A stretch of 64,000 nucleotides of DNA from Anaerolineaceae bacterium (GTDB taxonomy: Bacteria; Chloroflexota; Anaerolineae; Anaerolineales; Anaerolineaceae). Each line of letters opens with the position of its first letter. The first letter of the stretch is position 1. Of this stretch, positions 44,651-54,139 are shown piece by piece. The notes beneath the pieces were generated by a model, which saw nothing but the letters and a program-made list of their open reading frames with translations, did no database searches and was not told the origin of the DNA. The stretch spans positions 62,001-126,000 of the forward strand of contig JAENZI010000009.1 of NCBI GenBank assembly GCA_016841365.1, in the 5' to 3' direction. The translations under genes were made by a program, and so were the position numbers.

Positions 44651-44874
44651 TAAAGATCTCCGACCTTGACATGCGCAGCGATCCCTCGCCCGATGGCAAT
44701 CGAGCGGCCTTCAACTTCAACCATAATCGGACCCTCCAATGGGGCGTGCCGCAATACTTTCACTTTTTTACCGGGTGCAAGACCCAGCTGGCGCAGTTTT
44801 AGCCCCACGCCTTTTCCCCCCAAATAGTCAATAATTTTAACTTCCACACCTTTAGGTGCATCTAATAATTTCAT
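44650..44874 (-). CDS. feoA: Ferrous iron transport protein FeoA
   Basis: A 74-residue SH3-fold partner of FeoB, with EVKIIDYLGGKGVGLKLRQLGLAPGKKVKVLRHAPLEGPIMVEVEGRSIAIGRGIAAHVKV-type core. Its stop overlaps the feoB start (TAATG). It is the first gene of the minus-strand operon. The upstream region (44875-45062) is AT-rich and holds no clear Fur box that I can defend. Confidence 0.95.
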   Translation of the reverse strand: MKLLDAPKGVEVKIIDYLGGKGVGLKLRQLGLAPGKKVKVLRHAPLEGPIMVEVEGRSIAIGRGIAAHVKVGDL

Positions 44875-45062
44875 TAAGCCTCTAATAATCGATTTTCAGT
44901 ATTCTATCTTTTAAGCACCATTCCGTCAAGAACATAAGGTGGTTAAGTTTCCAAAAACGAGCGCTGATCAGTGGTAAAGTGTCGATAGGCTATTATGGTT
45001 GGAGCAAAAACAAAGATGTTCGGTTTCGATATCAGGCTAAATCAGGATAAAATAAAACCTGT

Positions 45063-46769
45063 ATGGAAACAAAAGTTGAAAATACGCAGAAAAAACAATA
45101 CAACCGATTGTGGCCTCTATATGGTAATGGGCTTGAAAACTTCGGTGTCAACAATGCCCCAGCCGTGCAACCCCTGCCCGCACTGTCACCAGGGGAATTA
45201 CTGGTGCGCAATGATGCATGTGGTTTGTGCTTTTCAGATATCAAAGTCATTAATCAGGGTCAATCTCACCCCAGAATTATCCATGATATGCAATCGCAGC
45301 CTGTCGTATTGGGGCACGAAGTCTGTTTCACGGTTGTTGATACCGCTGACGGCATCAATCCAAAGTATAACATTGGCGACCGGCTGACCCTGCAGAGTGA
45401 CATCGTTGTAGGTGGCGTTGAAAAGGCTTTTGGCTACGTTTATCAAGGCGGGTTGTCGCAATTCAACCTGATATCGCAAGAAATCATCAATTCAGACAAT
45501 GGCGACATGCTCATCCCCTTGCCCGAAGGCATGGGCTATGCTGAAGCCGCACTGATTGAGCCCTGGGCTTGTGTTGAAGCCGCCTATCGCCTTAATTACA
45601 GGAACCACATCAAACCAAAGGGCAACTTGTGGATTATTGGCGGGAAACAATCGACTTACGTCGATTTCACAAGAGCGATCGCACAAAACACGCCAGCAAA
45701 CATCTTCTACTCCCATATTCCTGACCGCCAGCGCAATGCTTTGAGCAAACTGGCAAAACAACAAGAAATTCAACTAATCCCCATTAAAGAAATCACAGAA
45801 ATCGAAGATGATTTTATTGACGATATCATCCTGCTTGCCCCGGATAGGCGTATGATTGAAGAATCGTGCAGCAAATTGGCTTATGGAGGCATTATGGCGA
45901 TATGCGATATGCCGCTATTAGAAAGGCAGCCAAGAATCGATGTAGGGCGAATTCACTACCAACGCTGGTCATTCATCAGCGGCCAATCCCCTGATTTGGC
46001 ACAGCTCTACGCAGAGTCAGCATTTTCTTCTGAACTTAAACCGGCCGGAACTGCCTGGTTCGCCGGAGCAGGCGGACCTTTTGGTCGCATTCACGTCCAA
46101 CGTGCCATCCAACTGGAACACCCGCCTTCATTGATTGTGTGCACTGAGATCGATCATTTTCGCTTAGAAAAACTGAAACAGGATTTTTCAGACGAAACCC
46201 AGCGTAAGGGCATTGATTTTGTATGCCTCAATCCTCACGACCCCGTCCTCGATAAACCCAAACTTCAGTCTTATCAACAGCAGGGGTTTGACAATATCAT
46301 CCTGTTAGCGCTTGACCTTGACTTAGCCACGGAATGCAGCCAATCCCTCGCATCCAACGGGGTTTTGAACCTGTTTGCTGGGATAAAGATAGGCAGCAAA
46401 ACCAGTCTTGATTTACCAGGTCTGACTTCGAAACACACCCATTTCATCGGGCACTCCGGATCGAAAATCGAAGATATGCGATCGGTCATCCAGCGCTGGA
46501 GAAAAGGGCAGATCGACATCAACCGGGCTGTTGCAGCCGTTGGTTCGTTGGAGGCAGCAAAAGACGGCTACCAGGCGATGATAGACAAGACATTCCCCGG
46601 CAAAGTGGTCATCTACCCTAATATCAAACCTTTCCCGCTCACGGGATTACCCGAACTCAAGCACATACTCCCATCAGTGTATGACAAGCTTTCCCCCATG
46701 GGCAGTTGGACCAATGCAGCAGAAGCTGAATTTCTTTACATTCTACAAAACAAGGAGGAGACTGAATGA
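45063..46769 (+). CDS. MDR-superfamily zinc-type dehydrogenase-like protein
   Basis: A 568-residue protein of the medium-chain dehydrogenase/reductase type. The N-terminal GroES-like part shows GELLVRNDACGLCFSDIKVI and VLGHEVCFTVV, with candidate catalytic-zinc Cys and His. A GDRLTLQSDI and a LIEPWACVEAAYRL segment follow. The family is usually 340-400 residues; here the nucleotide domain appears extended or partly duplicated (two segments, about 190-300 and 330-470). It overlaps the DUF89 gene by four bases and is followed by inositol-phosphate synthase, so it probably acts on a sugar or inositol phosphate. Substrate not known. Confidence 0.65.
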   Translation: METKVENTQKKQYNRLWPLYGNGLENFGVNNAPAVQPLPALSPGELLVRNDACGLCFSDIKVINQGQSHPRIIHDMQSQPVVLGHEVCFTVVDTADGINPKYNIGDRLTLQSDIVVGGVEKAFGYVYQGGLSQFNLISQEIINSDNGDMLIPLPEGMGYAEAALIEPWACVEAAYRLNYRNHIKPKGNLWIIGGKQSTYVDFTRAIAQNTPANIFYSHIPDRQRNALSKLAKQQEIQLIPIKEITEIEDDFIDDIILLAPDRRMIEESCSKLAYGGIMAICDMPLLERQPRIDVGRIHYQRWSFISGQSPDLAQLYAESAFSSELKPAGTAWFAGAGGPFGRIHVQRAIQLEHPPSLIVCTEIDHFRLEKLKQDFSDETQRKGIDFVCLNPHDPVLDKPKLQSYQQQGFDNIILLALDLDLATECSQSLASNGVLNLFAGIKIGSKTSLDLPGLTSKHTHFIGHSGSKIEDMRSVIQRWRKGQIDINRAVAAVGSLEAAKDGYQAMIDKTFPGKVVIYPNIKPFPLTGLPELKHILPSVYDKLSPMGSWTNAAEAEFLYILQNKEETE

Positions 46770-47935
46770 CACTGCTCCCCCCTTTCTTGATGACATCCGA
46801 ACAGGGATCTTTTGCCCAGCATACGGTTAAAAATCGATTTCCAGAAATTATCGACCAAATCCTGCAGCACTTTGATTACACGCCGCTTATTGTGTCAGAA
46901 TTGATTGCGTTTAAAGGTGAAATTGCGCAGGAGGTCATTCAACCTCTCAAAGAACAAACCAGCGACCGGACGTTGTGGGATGAAGACCTGAAACCCTGGA
47001 GAGGGACAACATGGTTCGAAATTCCCTGGTTCTTTGCGGAAACTTATTTTTACCGCCGCCTGCTGGAAATCGTGACCTACTTTCAGCCTGGACCTTTTAT
47101 GTCCCGCGATCTATTCAAACCGCTCAAGGTGCAGGAGATCACAAAAGCCATTCCCCAATTTATAGAAACCTTCGAACCCGTTCCAAGCGACGCCTCTTTC
47201 GAGCATTTTCAGCACACATGCACCCAGTCTCTATGGGGCAACCGGGGCGACTTGAGCCATTCTACGGCTTACAGCACTGACATGGCCGCCCAACACGATA
47301 GGATCATCCTGAATCATGCCAAAGCGGTTTACGCGTTTCTCTCAGATAAACCCGCCAAAATTGCTTACATCACGGATAATGCAGGTAAAGAGCTCTTTTT
47401 TGACTTTGCTTTTATGGATTATCTACTGCGTTCAGGCATGGCCAAATCGATCACATGCTATGTTAAAAATCAGCCCTATTATGTCTCTGACCTCATGCAC
47501 GAGGATTTTCTGATGTCGCTGAAACTGCTCAGGACTTCCACAAACAAGAACGCTCAAAATTTGGGGCTTCGATTGGAAAAATATTTAAACTCAACCCTGA
47601 TGACGGTAAAATCGCCCTCCTTCTTTACGACCAGCCGCATGTATCGTGACCTTCCTGACACGTTAAAAACTGAGATTGCGCATCACGATCTTGCCATCCT
47701 GAAAGGGGATGTCAATTACAGGCGCTTGTTCGGTGACCGTCACTGGCCGCACACCACACCGATTGAAGTTGCTGCCGGATACTTCCCGACCAGTTTCCTT
47801 AGCCTGCGCACTCTCAAAGCAGAACTCGCTGTCGGACTTTCACATGAGATTCTTCAAAAAATTGAATCAGAGAACGAACCCGATTGGTTGACCAATGGCA
47901 AACGCGGTATGATTACATTTCTACACCGCCAATAA
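46766..47935 (+). CDS. DUF89/ARMT1-like metal-dependent phosphatase
   Basis: A 389-residue DUF89 protein. Family landmarks are [46 protein letters not shown] with the metal-binding Asp and Asn, and the C-terminal [19 protein letters not shown]89 enzymes hydrolyse sugar phosphates such as fructose-1-phosphate and damaged phosphometabolites. It is translationally coupled to the MDR gene and lies 74 bases upstream of inositol-phosphate synthase, which suggests a sugar- or inositol-phosphate substrate in the same pathway. Confidence 0.85.
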   Translation: MTLLPPFLMTSEQGSFAQHTVKNRFPEIIDQILQHFDYTPLIVSELIAFKGEIAQEVIQPLKEQTSDRTLWDEDLKPWRGTTWFEIPWFFAETYFYRRLLEIVTYFQPGPFMSRDLFKPLKVQEITKAIPQFIETFEPVPSDASFEHFQHTCTQSLWGNRGDLSHSTAYSTDMAAQHDRIILNHAKAVYAFLSDKPAKIAYITDNAGKELFFDFAFMDYLLRSGMAKSITCYVKNQPYYVSDLMHEDFLMSLKLLRTSTNKNAQNLGLRLEKYLNSTLMTVKSPSFFTTSRMYRDLPDTLKTEIAHHDLAILKGDVNYRRLFGDRHWPHTTPIEVAAGYFPTSFLSLRTLKAELAVGLSHEILQKIESENEPDWLTNGKRGMITFLHRQ

Positions 47936-48008
47936 TAAGCGGCCAAATTCAAATGATGATAACAAGAATGACAAAAGTCTCTATCAACACAACGAAAGGC
48001 AACAATCA

Positions 48009-49088
48009 ATGAGCGAAAAGAAAAAAGTAAGAGTAGCCATTATCGGCGTTGGCAATTGTGCATCTTCACTTGTCCAGGGCGTCGAATTTTATAAGAACGC
48101 CAAAGATGACGAGCGGGTGCCCGGTTTGATGCACGTCAATTTAGGGGGCTATCACATCTCAGATATTGAATTTTCAGCCGCATTCGATGTGGTTGACACC
48201 AAGGTCGGCAAAGACCTCTCGGAAGCGATTTATGCCTACCCGAACAACACTTACCGGTTTGCAGATGTCCCACACAAGGACATCCCTGTTCATCGCGGGA
48301 TGACTCATGATGGACTGGGAAAATATCTCAAACAAATTGTCAATAAAGCACCGGGGCCGACGGATGATATCGTTCAAATACTAAAAGACACACACACGGA
48401 TGTGGTAGTCAGTTACCTGCCCGTGGGGTCAGAGATGGCGACCAAGTGGTATGTCGAACAGGTGCTTGAAGCGGGTTGCGGTTTTGTTAACGCTATCCCG
48501 GTTTTCATCGCCAGTTCTGACTATTGGGGTAAACGGTTCAAAGAAAAAGGCTTGCCCATCATCGGTGATGATATCAAAAGCCAGGTCGGTGCCACGATAC
48601 TACACCGCGTGCTGACCAGCCTATTTGTTGACCGCGGCGTCAGGTTAGACCATACCTACCAGCTCAACTTCGGCGGGAATACCGATTTTATGAATATGCT
48701 CGAGCGAGAGCGCTTGCAGTCAAAAAAAATCAGTAAGACCGGTGCCGTCACCAGTATGCTGCCCTATGAATTACCCAGTGATGATGTGCATGTAGGCCCC
48801 AGCGATTATGTGCCGTGGTTGTCTGACCGCAAATTCTGCCATATCAAAATGGAAGGCACAACTTTTGGCAATGTCCCGCTCAACCTTGAAGCAAAACTTG
48901 AGGTATGGGATTCACCAAACTCAGCCGGTGTGATCATTGATGCCGTGCGCTGCTGTAAGATCGCACTCGACCGGGGCATGTCCGGACCATTACTGGCGCC
49001 CTCCTCCTACTTTATGAAAACACCCCCCGAGCAGTATGAAGACCACATCGCCCGGGATAAGACAAGCGCCTTTATCGAAGGCAAATAA
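48009..49088 (+). CDS. ino1: Myo-inositol-1-phosphate synthase
   Basis: NAD-dependent isomerase that turns glucose-6-phosphate into 1L-myo-inositol-1-phosphate. It is 359 residues, of the short bacterial type seen in actinobacteria. The Rossmann start is [22 protein letters not shown]. Family segments [40 protein letters not shown] and [15 protein letters not shown] are intact, with the catalytic lysine in the latter. It is the last gene of the MDR-DUF89 cluster and is followed by a strong terminator. The product may feed phosphatidylinositol or a compatible solute; neither downstream enzyme is seen here. Confidence 0.93.
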   Translation: MSEKKKVRVAIIGVGNCASSLVQGVEFYKNAKDDERVPGLMHVNLGGYHISDIEFSAAFDVVDTKVGKDLSEAIYAYPNNTYRFADVPHKDIPVHRGMTHDGLGKYLKQIVNKAPGPTDDIVQILKDTHTDVVVSYLPVGSEMATKWYVEQVLEAGCGFVNAIPVFIASSDYWGKRFKEKGLPIIGDDIKSQVGATILHRVLTSLFVDRGVRLDHTYQLNFGGNTDFMNMLERERLQSKKISKTGAVTSMLPYELPSDDVHVGPSDYVPWLSDRKFCHIKMEGTTFGNVPLNLEAKLEVWDSPNSAGVIIDAVRCCKIALDRGMSGPLLAPSSYFMKTPPEQYEDHIARDKTSAFIEGK

Positions 49089-49107
49089 CCTTTCAATAAA
49101 AGGAAGT

Positions 49108-49135
49108 AAAGGGCTGGCTCACCCAGCCCTTTTTT
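49108..49135 (+). terminator. Rho-independent terminator after ino1
   Basis: AAAGGGCTGG/CCAGCCCTTT ten-base-pair stem with a five-base loop and a T-run, 20 bases behind the ino1 stop. Confidence 0.9.
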
Positions 49136-49272
49136 GTTGGACACCTTTATTGAGGAAGTATGGCTACACGAAAAACATTCAAGTAGATTGCATTCACAAA
49201 ATCTCTTGCACTGAACCTCACTTCAATTTATAATAATTAATAGAATAATTGTTCGATAATAAATGTGAGATC

Positions 49273-52200
49273 ATGAACCAAGATCAAATCCCTTATCTGC
49301 GCACCCATTCCTTCTTCAGTCTGCTTGAGTCTTTACTTTCCCCTGCTGACATCGTCAATAAGGCTGTGGAACATGAAATTCCAGTCGTGGGCATGACGGA
49401 TCATCGTTTCCTTTCCGGGGCTGTTTACTTTTATGAAACCTGCAAATCGGCCGGTATCCAGCCGATCATCGGCCTGGAAATCGATTTCTGCTATCATGGT
49501 TACTGCGGATTGTTAACCTTGTTTGCAGCCAATCGCAGTGGTTGGGCGAATTTGTCTGCGCTCAGCAGCCATCTGTTGATTCATGACCAACCTATCCCGA
49601 TATCGGTGCTCAAGTCCCATCACGAAGGGTTGATCTGCATTTCAGGTGCGCCGAAAGGCATCCTTCGAGAGTTGATCCTCAACAGCCCACCCGCTGCAGG
49701 TTTGCCCGATCAGTTTCTCAATGAAATCCAAACCATCTTCCATATTGACTGTTATGTTGAGATTCAGCGTTTCTCAAACGGTCCATTAAAAAATGAAACC
49801 CTGCTGTTGAAATCGGCAGCGGATCACGCCATCCCGATCATTGCCACACAGGACATCCATTATCTGGATCCATCTGATGAACAAAAATACAACACACTGA
49901 CAGCCATCAAACACAACGCTTCAATTCATGCCCTCCCGCAGCAACATCTTCCTCCCGGCAAGCGCCATTTTCCTTCACCAGCCGATTTTGCGTTCCGCTT
50001 TAAGGATATCCCGCAAGCCATCGAAAACCTGCATGGGCTTGTGGCACGCTGCAACCTCGAATTACCGCTCGGTGAAACCCACTTTCCAGCTTTTCCGACG
50101 CCGGAAAACCTGACACAAACCGAATTCCTGAGAGCCAAAGCCTACGCAGGGGCAAAAAAACATTATGGGGAACTGACAGACGCCATCACAAAACGCCTGG
50201 AATATGAACTCTCCATTATTACTGAGATGGGTTACGAGCCGATATTCTTAATCGTTGAAGATGTTATCAATCACGCCCGAAAACTCGGCATACCGACCTC
50301 CTCACGCGGCTCGGCCGCATCATCCCTCGTTGCACACTGCCTGGATATCACCTCACCTGATCCCCTAGCGCTTAACCTTTATTTTGAACGGTTTCTTAAC
50401 CCCGCCCGAAGAAAGCCCCCTGATATCGACACTGATATTGCTTCTCACCGGCGCGATGAAGTTATCCAATATGTGTTCGACACCTACGGCGCAGACCGGG
50501 TTGCCATGGTGGGCACCATCAATCGCTACCGCCCAAAATCAGCCCTCAGTGATGTTGCCAAGGCTTACGGCCTCTCGCCAGAAGCCATCCGGCAATTATC
50601 AAAGAAATTACCATCATCATTTTCTTATCGCCGCAGCAACGAGGAAGATCCCTTCGAACCCTTAGAAACACAAAACACAATCCCCGTCATCAAAGAGATC
50701 CTGCGAGATGCCCGGGCATTGCTTGATCTGCCGCGCCACCTTTCTGTTCATCCCGGCGGCATCATCATCGCCCCCTTCCCGATGACCGATCTGATCCCGC
50801 TGGTGCACTCATCCTCCTTGCAAATCAATCATGCACAATTTGACCTGGACGCGATTGAGAAATTGGGCATGGTCAAAATCGACCTGTTAGGAATCCGCGG
50901 ACTAACGGTTCTCGGTGAAGTCGCCGACAAAATCCACTCCTGGCACATCAGCCAGTACCGGGATGGATTAGCCGTTCTCGATCAAATCCCCGAACATGAT
51001 CCCGACACCAGTAAAACGATTTCTGAAGCGCGTACGATTGGCTGCTTCCAGATCGAAAGTCCGGGCATGCGGAGCACGCTGCGAGAAATTCATGCAGACT
51101 CAAAGGATGACATCATCGCTGCCCTGGCACTTTACAGACCAGGCCCCCTCAGAGGCGGATTGCGCGATGCCTTCGTCAGACGGTTCAGAGGCGAAGAGAC
51201 GGTTGCTCATATTCACCCATCGCTTGAGCCGCTATTAGACGACACCTTAGGTGTCATTCTCTACCAGGAACAGGTTTTGCGTATCGCCCACGAGCTTGGC
51301 GGATTAACAATCGCACAGGCGGACATTCTCAGGCGTGCCATGAGCCATTTTAATCCCGGCGGCGTGATGGACACCTTGCGCGAAAATTTTATTACCGGTG
51401 CAGCCGACCGTCACCAGGTCCCCACTGATGTTGCAGAACGCATTTGGGAGATGATGGCTGCCTTTGCCGGTTATGGTTTCCCGAAAGCCCACGCAGCATC
51501 GTATGCGCAGCTCGCTTGGAACTCAGCCTGGTGCAAGACGCACTATCCAGCAGAGTTCATGTCGGCGGTGCTTGGTTTTGGCGGCGGATATTACTCCCAA
51601 CGTGTGTATTTGATGGAAGCCAGACGCTTAGGGTTGACCATCAATCCACCGCATATTAACCATTCCGACATCCGCTTCAGAGTCGCCTATCCAAAAGGAG
51701 AACCTGTTTTATACATGGGTCTCGACCAAGTCCGGGATCTGACACAAAATACCATTCATGCGATCATCCAAAGACGTCCCTTCCAATCTCTGGATGATTT
51801 CCTCCTACGTGTTAGCCCCCAGAAGAAGGAGGCTGAAAACCTGACCATGGTTGGTGCGCTGGAAGGTTTGGTAACCATCAGCGAAGGGCTAGAATATCTC
51901 AAACATGAAAGAAAACCGGGGCAATTAGCGCTCTTTTCACCAAAACAAAAAACTGACGATTGGGATCAGAGTCATCGCTTACAGGCTCAACGAGAAATTC
52001 TGGGACTCAGCCTTACAATGTCCCCGCTGGAGCAATTTGCCGATCAAATCACCTCCACTGGGGCGCTCACCACCCTTGAAGCACAGAGCAAAATTGGAGA
52101 AAAAGTCCGGGTTGCTGGCATGCGTCAAACCCTGCGGCGCTTCAGGAATCGCAACAATCAGACGATGTGCCTGCTCAATCTTGAAGATCTTGATGGAACA

Positions 52201-52359
52201 CTCCAGGTACTTATCCACCCGGCACTCTATCAGCAGAATCGCACCGCCCTTCAAGAAGCTGATGTGTTCATCATCGAAGGTGTGATCGAAGAAGACCGAG
52301 AACGTGCCCATGTCAGGATGAACGCACTCGGCATCTCGCCGCTCTTCTCGACCACCTGA
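49273..52359 (+). CDS. dnaE2: Error-prone DNA polymerase, DnaE2-like (C-family)
   Basis: A 1028-residue C-family DNA polymerase. The N-terminal PHP domain begins YLRTHSFFSLLESLLSPADIV with TDHRFLSGA. The catalytic core has SSRGSAASSLVAHCLDIT, PPDIDTDIASHRRDEV with active-site aspartates, and PGGIIIAPFPMTDLIPL. An OB-fold C-terminus carries VRVAGMRQTLRRFRNRNNQTM. The length and the absence of the long tail of DnaE1 indicate the translesion/mutagenic DnaE2 group. I prefer the ATG at 49273; a TTG eight codons upstream is also open. No imuA, imuB or LexA box is seen beside it. Confidence 0.88.
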   Translation: MNQDQIPYLRTHSFFSLLESLLSPADIVNKAVEHEIPVVGMTDHRFLSGAVYFYETCKSAGIQPIIGLEIDFCYHGYCGLLTLFAANRSGWANLSALSSHLLIHDQPIPISVLKSHHEGLICISGAPKGILRELILNSPPAAGLPDQFLNEIQTIFHIDCYVEIQRFSNGPLKNETLLLKSAADHAIPIIATQDIHYLDPSDEQKYNTLTAIKHNASIHALPQQHLPPGKRHFPSPADFAFRFKDIPQAIENLHGLVARCNLELPLGETHFPAFPTPENLTQTEFLRAKAYAGAKKHYGELTDAITKRLEYELSIITEMGYEPIFLIVEDVINHARKLGIPTSSRGSAASSLVAHCLDITSPDPLALNLYFERFLNPARRKPPDIDTDIASHRRDEVIQYVFDTYGADRVAMVGTINRYRPKSALSDVAKAYGLSPEAIRQLSKKLPSSFSYRRSNEEDPFEPLETQNTIPVIKEILRDARALLDLPRHLSVHPGGIIIAPFPMTDLIPLVHSSSLQINHAQFDLDAIEKLGMVKIDLLGIRGLTVLGEVADKIHSWHISQYRDGLAVLDQIPEHDPDTSKTISEARTIGCFQIESPGMRSTLREIHADSKDDIIAALALYRPGPLRGGLRDAFVRRFRGEETVAHIHPSLEPLLDDTLGVILYQEQVLRIAHELGGLTIAQADILRRAMSHFNPGGVMDTLRENFITGAADRHQVPTDVAERIWEMMAAFAGYGFPKAHAASYAQLAWNSAWCKTHYPAEFMSAVLGFGGGYYSQRVYLMEARRLGLTINPPHINHSDIRFRVAYPKGEPVLYMGLDQVRDLTQNTIHAIIQRRPFQSLDDFLLRVSPQKKEAENLTMVGALEGLVTISEGLEYLKHERKPGQLALFSPKQKTDDWDQSHRLQAQREILGLSLTMSPLEQFADQITSTGALTTLEAQSKIGEKVRVAGMRQTLRRFRNRNNQTMCLLNLEDLDGTLQVLIHPALYQQNRTALQEADVFIIEGVIEEDRERAHVRMNALGISPLFSTT

Positions 52360-52454
52360 ATCGTACACCTTTCCCTTGCCCAGCAAATAGGATAACGCTA
52401 TACTTGAGTTTGAATTGATCTTTTCATCTCAATATTTTGATTTGTGGAGGCATG

Positions 52455-54086
52455 ATGGCGGAGAAAAACCACCCCTGGTATATGAATGCTGTCTTTTACG
52501 AAGTCCATATCCGGGCTTTTTGTGATTCCGATGGTGACGGCAAAGGTGATATTCAGGGACTGATCAGCAAGCTCGATTACATCAAAGATTTGGGCGTGGA
52601 TTGCATCTGGATTCTGCCGATTTACCCCTCTCCCCTGAGAGACGATGGTTACGACATTGCGGATTATTACGGAGTGCACCCCGATTACGGCACGGTTGAT
52701 GATTTCAAACAACTCATAGAAGAAACCCATCAGCGAGGCCTGCGGATCATCGCCGACCTTGTGTTGAACCACACATCTGATCAACATCCGTGGTTTCAAG
52801 AATCACGTTCCAATCCCGAGTCAAAATACCGTGATTACTATGTGTGGTCAGAAACCGATCAAAAATACAGAGATGCCCGCATCATCTTCCTTGATACAGA
52901 GAAATCAAACTGGACCTACGACGAAAAGGCTGGAATGTACTTCTGGCACCGTTTTTATTCCTCCCAGCCGGATCTAAATTACGACAACCCTGAGGTCCGG
53001 AGAGAAATGCGTAATGTCATGGATTTCTGGTTAGAAATGGGCATCGACGGCTTCAGAGCAGATGCCGTACCCTATCTGATTGAACGTGAAGGCACAAGCT
53101 GTGAAAACTTAGCGGAAACCCATGCGATTTTAAAGGAATATCGCCAACATCTCGACATCAACTATGAAGACAAGGTACTCCTTGCTGAAGCCAATCAGTG
53201 GCCTTTGGACGTATGGCATTACTTTGGTAACGGTGAAGAGTTCCATATGGGGTTCCACTTCCCGGTGATGCCCCGTATTTATATGGCCATCGGCAAGGGC
53301 GATGCCACTCCGATTCACTGGATCATGAGCCAAACACCTGAAATCCCTGAAAACACTCAGTGGTGCATTTTCTTACGGAACCACGACGAATTGACCCTCG
53401 AAATGGTGACAGAGGATGAACGGCAATGGATGTGGAATAAATTCGCACCCGACCCGCGTATGCGCTTGAATTTGGGCATCCGGCGCAGGCTGACCCCGCT
53501 ATTGGACAACGACCCTCGCAAGATTTTACTGGCAAATGCCCTGCTCTACTCACTGCCTGGCGCACCCATCATTTATTACGGTGACGAGATTGGGATGGGA
53601 GACAACATCTGGTTGTTCGACCGCAATGGTGTCCGTACCCCCATGCAATGGGATGACAGCCTTAATGCTGGCTTTTCAGATGCCGACCCAGAAGATCTCT
53701 ACGCCCCCGTCATCAATTCGGAAGAATATTCCTACAAAAAAGTGAACGTTGCCAGCCAGATACAAGATCCGGATTCCATACTCAACAAAATGCGTCACCT
53801 GATCGCAGTCCGCAAAGCCAACCCGGTGTTCGCATTAGGCAATTATGAGTTCCGTTCTGAGGAGAAAACCGAATGCCTTGTCATTTTAAGGCACTATAAA
53901 GATGTGAATGTGTTGTGCCTGATGAACCTCACGGATCAAAAACAAACGCTGAATCTCGATCTCTCTGCCTTAATTAACAAGCGCATGGTTGATTTACTCA
54001 AGTATGAAACATATGGCATGGTACAGACCGATCCGGTAAAATTCGAGGTTGATCCCTTTGATTTTGCCTGGATAAGGTTCGATTAA
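52455..54086 (+). CDS. treS: GH13 alpha-glucan enzyme, trehalose synthase (TreS)-like
   Basis: A 543-residue GH13 enzyme. Features are AVFYEVHIRAFCDSDGDGKGD, the GGDYIAD-like DDGYDIADYY segment, DLVLNHTSD, GFRADAVPYL with the nucleophile Asp, LLAEANQWP with the acid/base Glu, and FLRNHDEL with the third Asp. The maltose-to-trehalose interconverting subfamily has this length and the LNHTSDQHPWFQESR style. The start is the ATG at 52455, five bases behind GGAGG. Trehalose synthase activity is the best guess; a related alpha-glucosidase or maltosyltransferase cannot be excluded. Confidence 0.8.
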   Translation: MAEKNHPWYMNAVFYEVHIRAFCDSDGDGKGDIQGLISKLDYIKDLGVDCIWILPIYPSPLRDDGYDIADYYGVHPDYGTVDDFKQLIEETHQRGLRIIADLVLNHTSDQHPWFQESRSNPESKYRDYYVWSETDQKYRDARIIFLDTEKSNWTYDEKAGMYFWHRFYSSQPDLNYDNPEVRREMRNVMDFWLEMGIDGFRADAVPYLIEREGTSCENLAETHAILKEYRQHLDINYEDKVLLAEANQWPLDVWHYFGNGEEFHMGFHFPVMPRIYMAIGKGDATPIHWIMSQTPEIPENTQWCIFLRNHDELTLEMVTEDERQWMWNKFAPDPRMRLNLGIRRRLTPLLDNDPRKILLANALLYSLPGAPIIYYGDEIGMGDNIWLFDRNGVRTPMQWDDSLNAGFSDADPEDLYAPVINSEEYSYKKVNVASQIQDPDSILNKMRHLIAVRKANPVFALGNYEFRSEEKTECLVILRHYKDVNVLCLMNLTDQKQTLNLDLSALINKRMVDLLKYETYGMVQTDPVKFEVDPFDFAWIRFD

Positions 54087-54139
54087 CAGAGAATAATCTA
54101 AAAATTGCCTAATAATTTAAGGGTAGAGGAAAATTAGGG

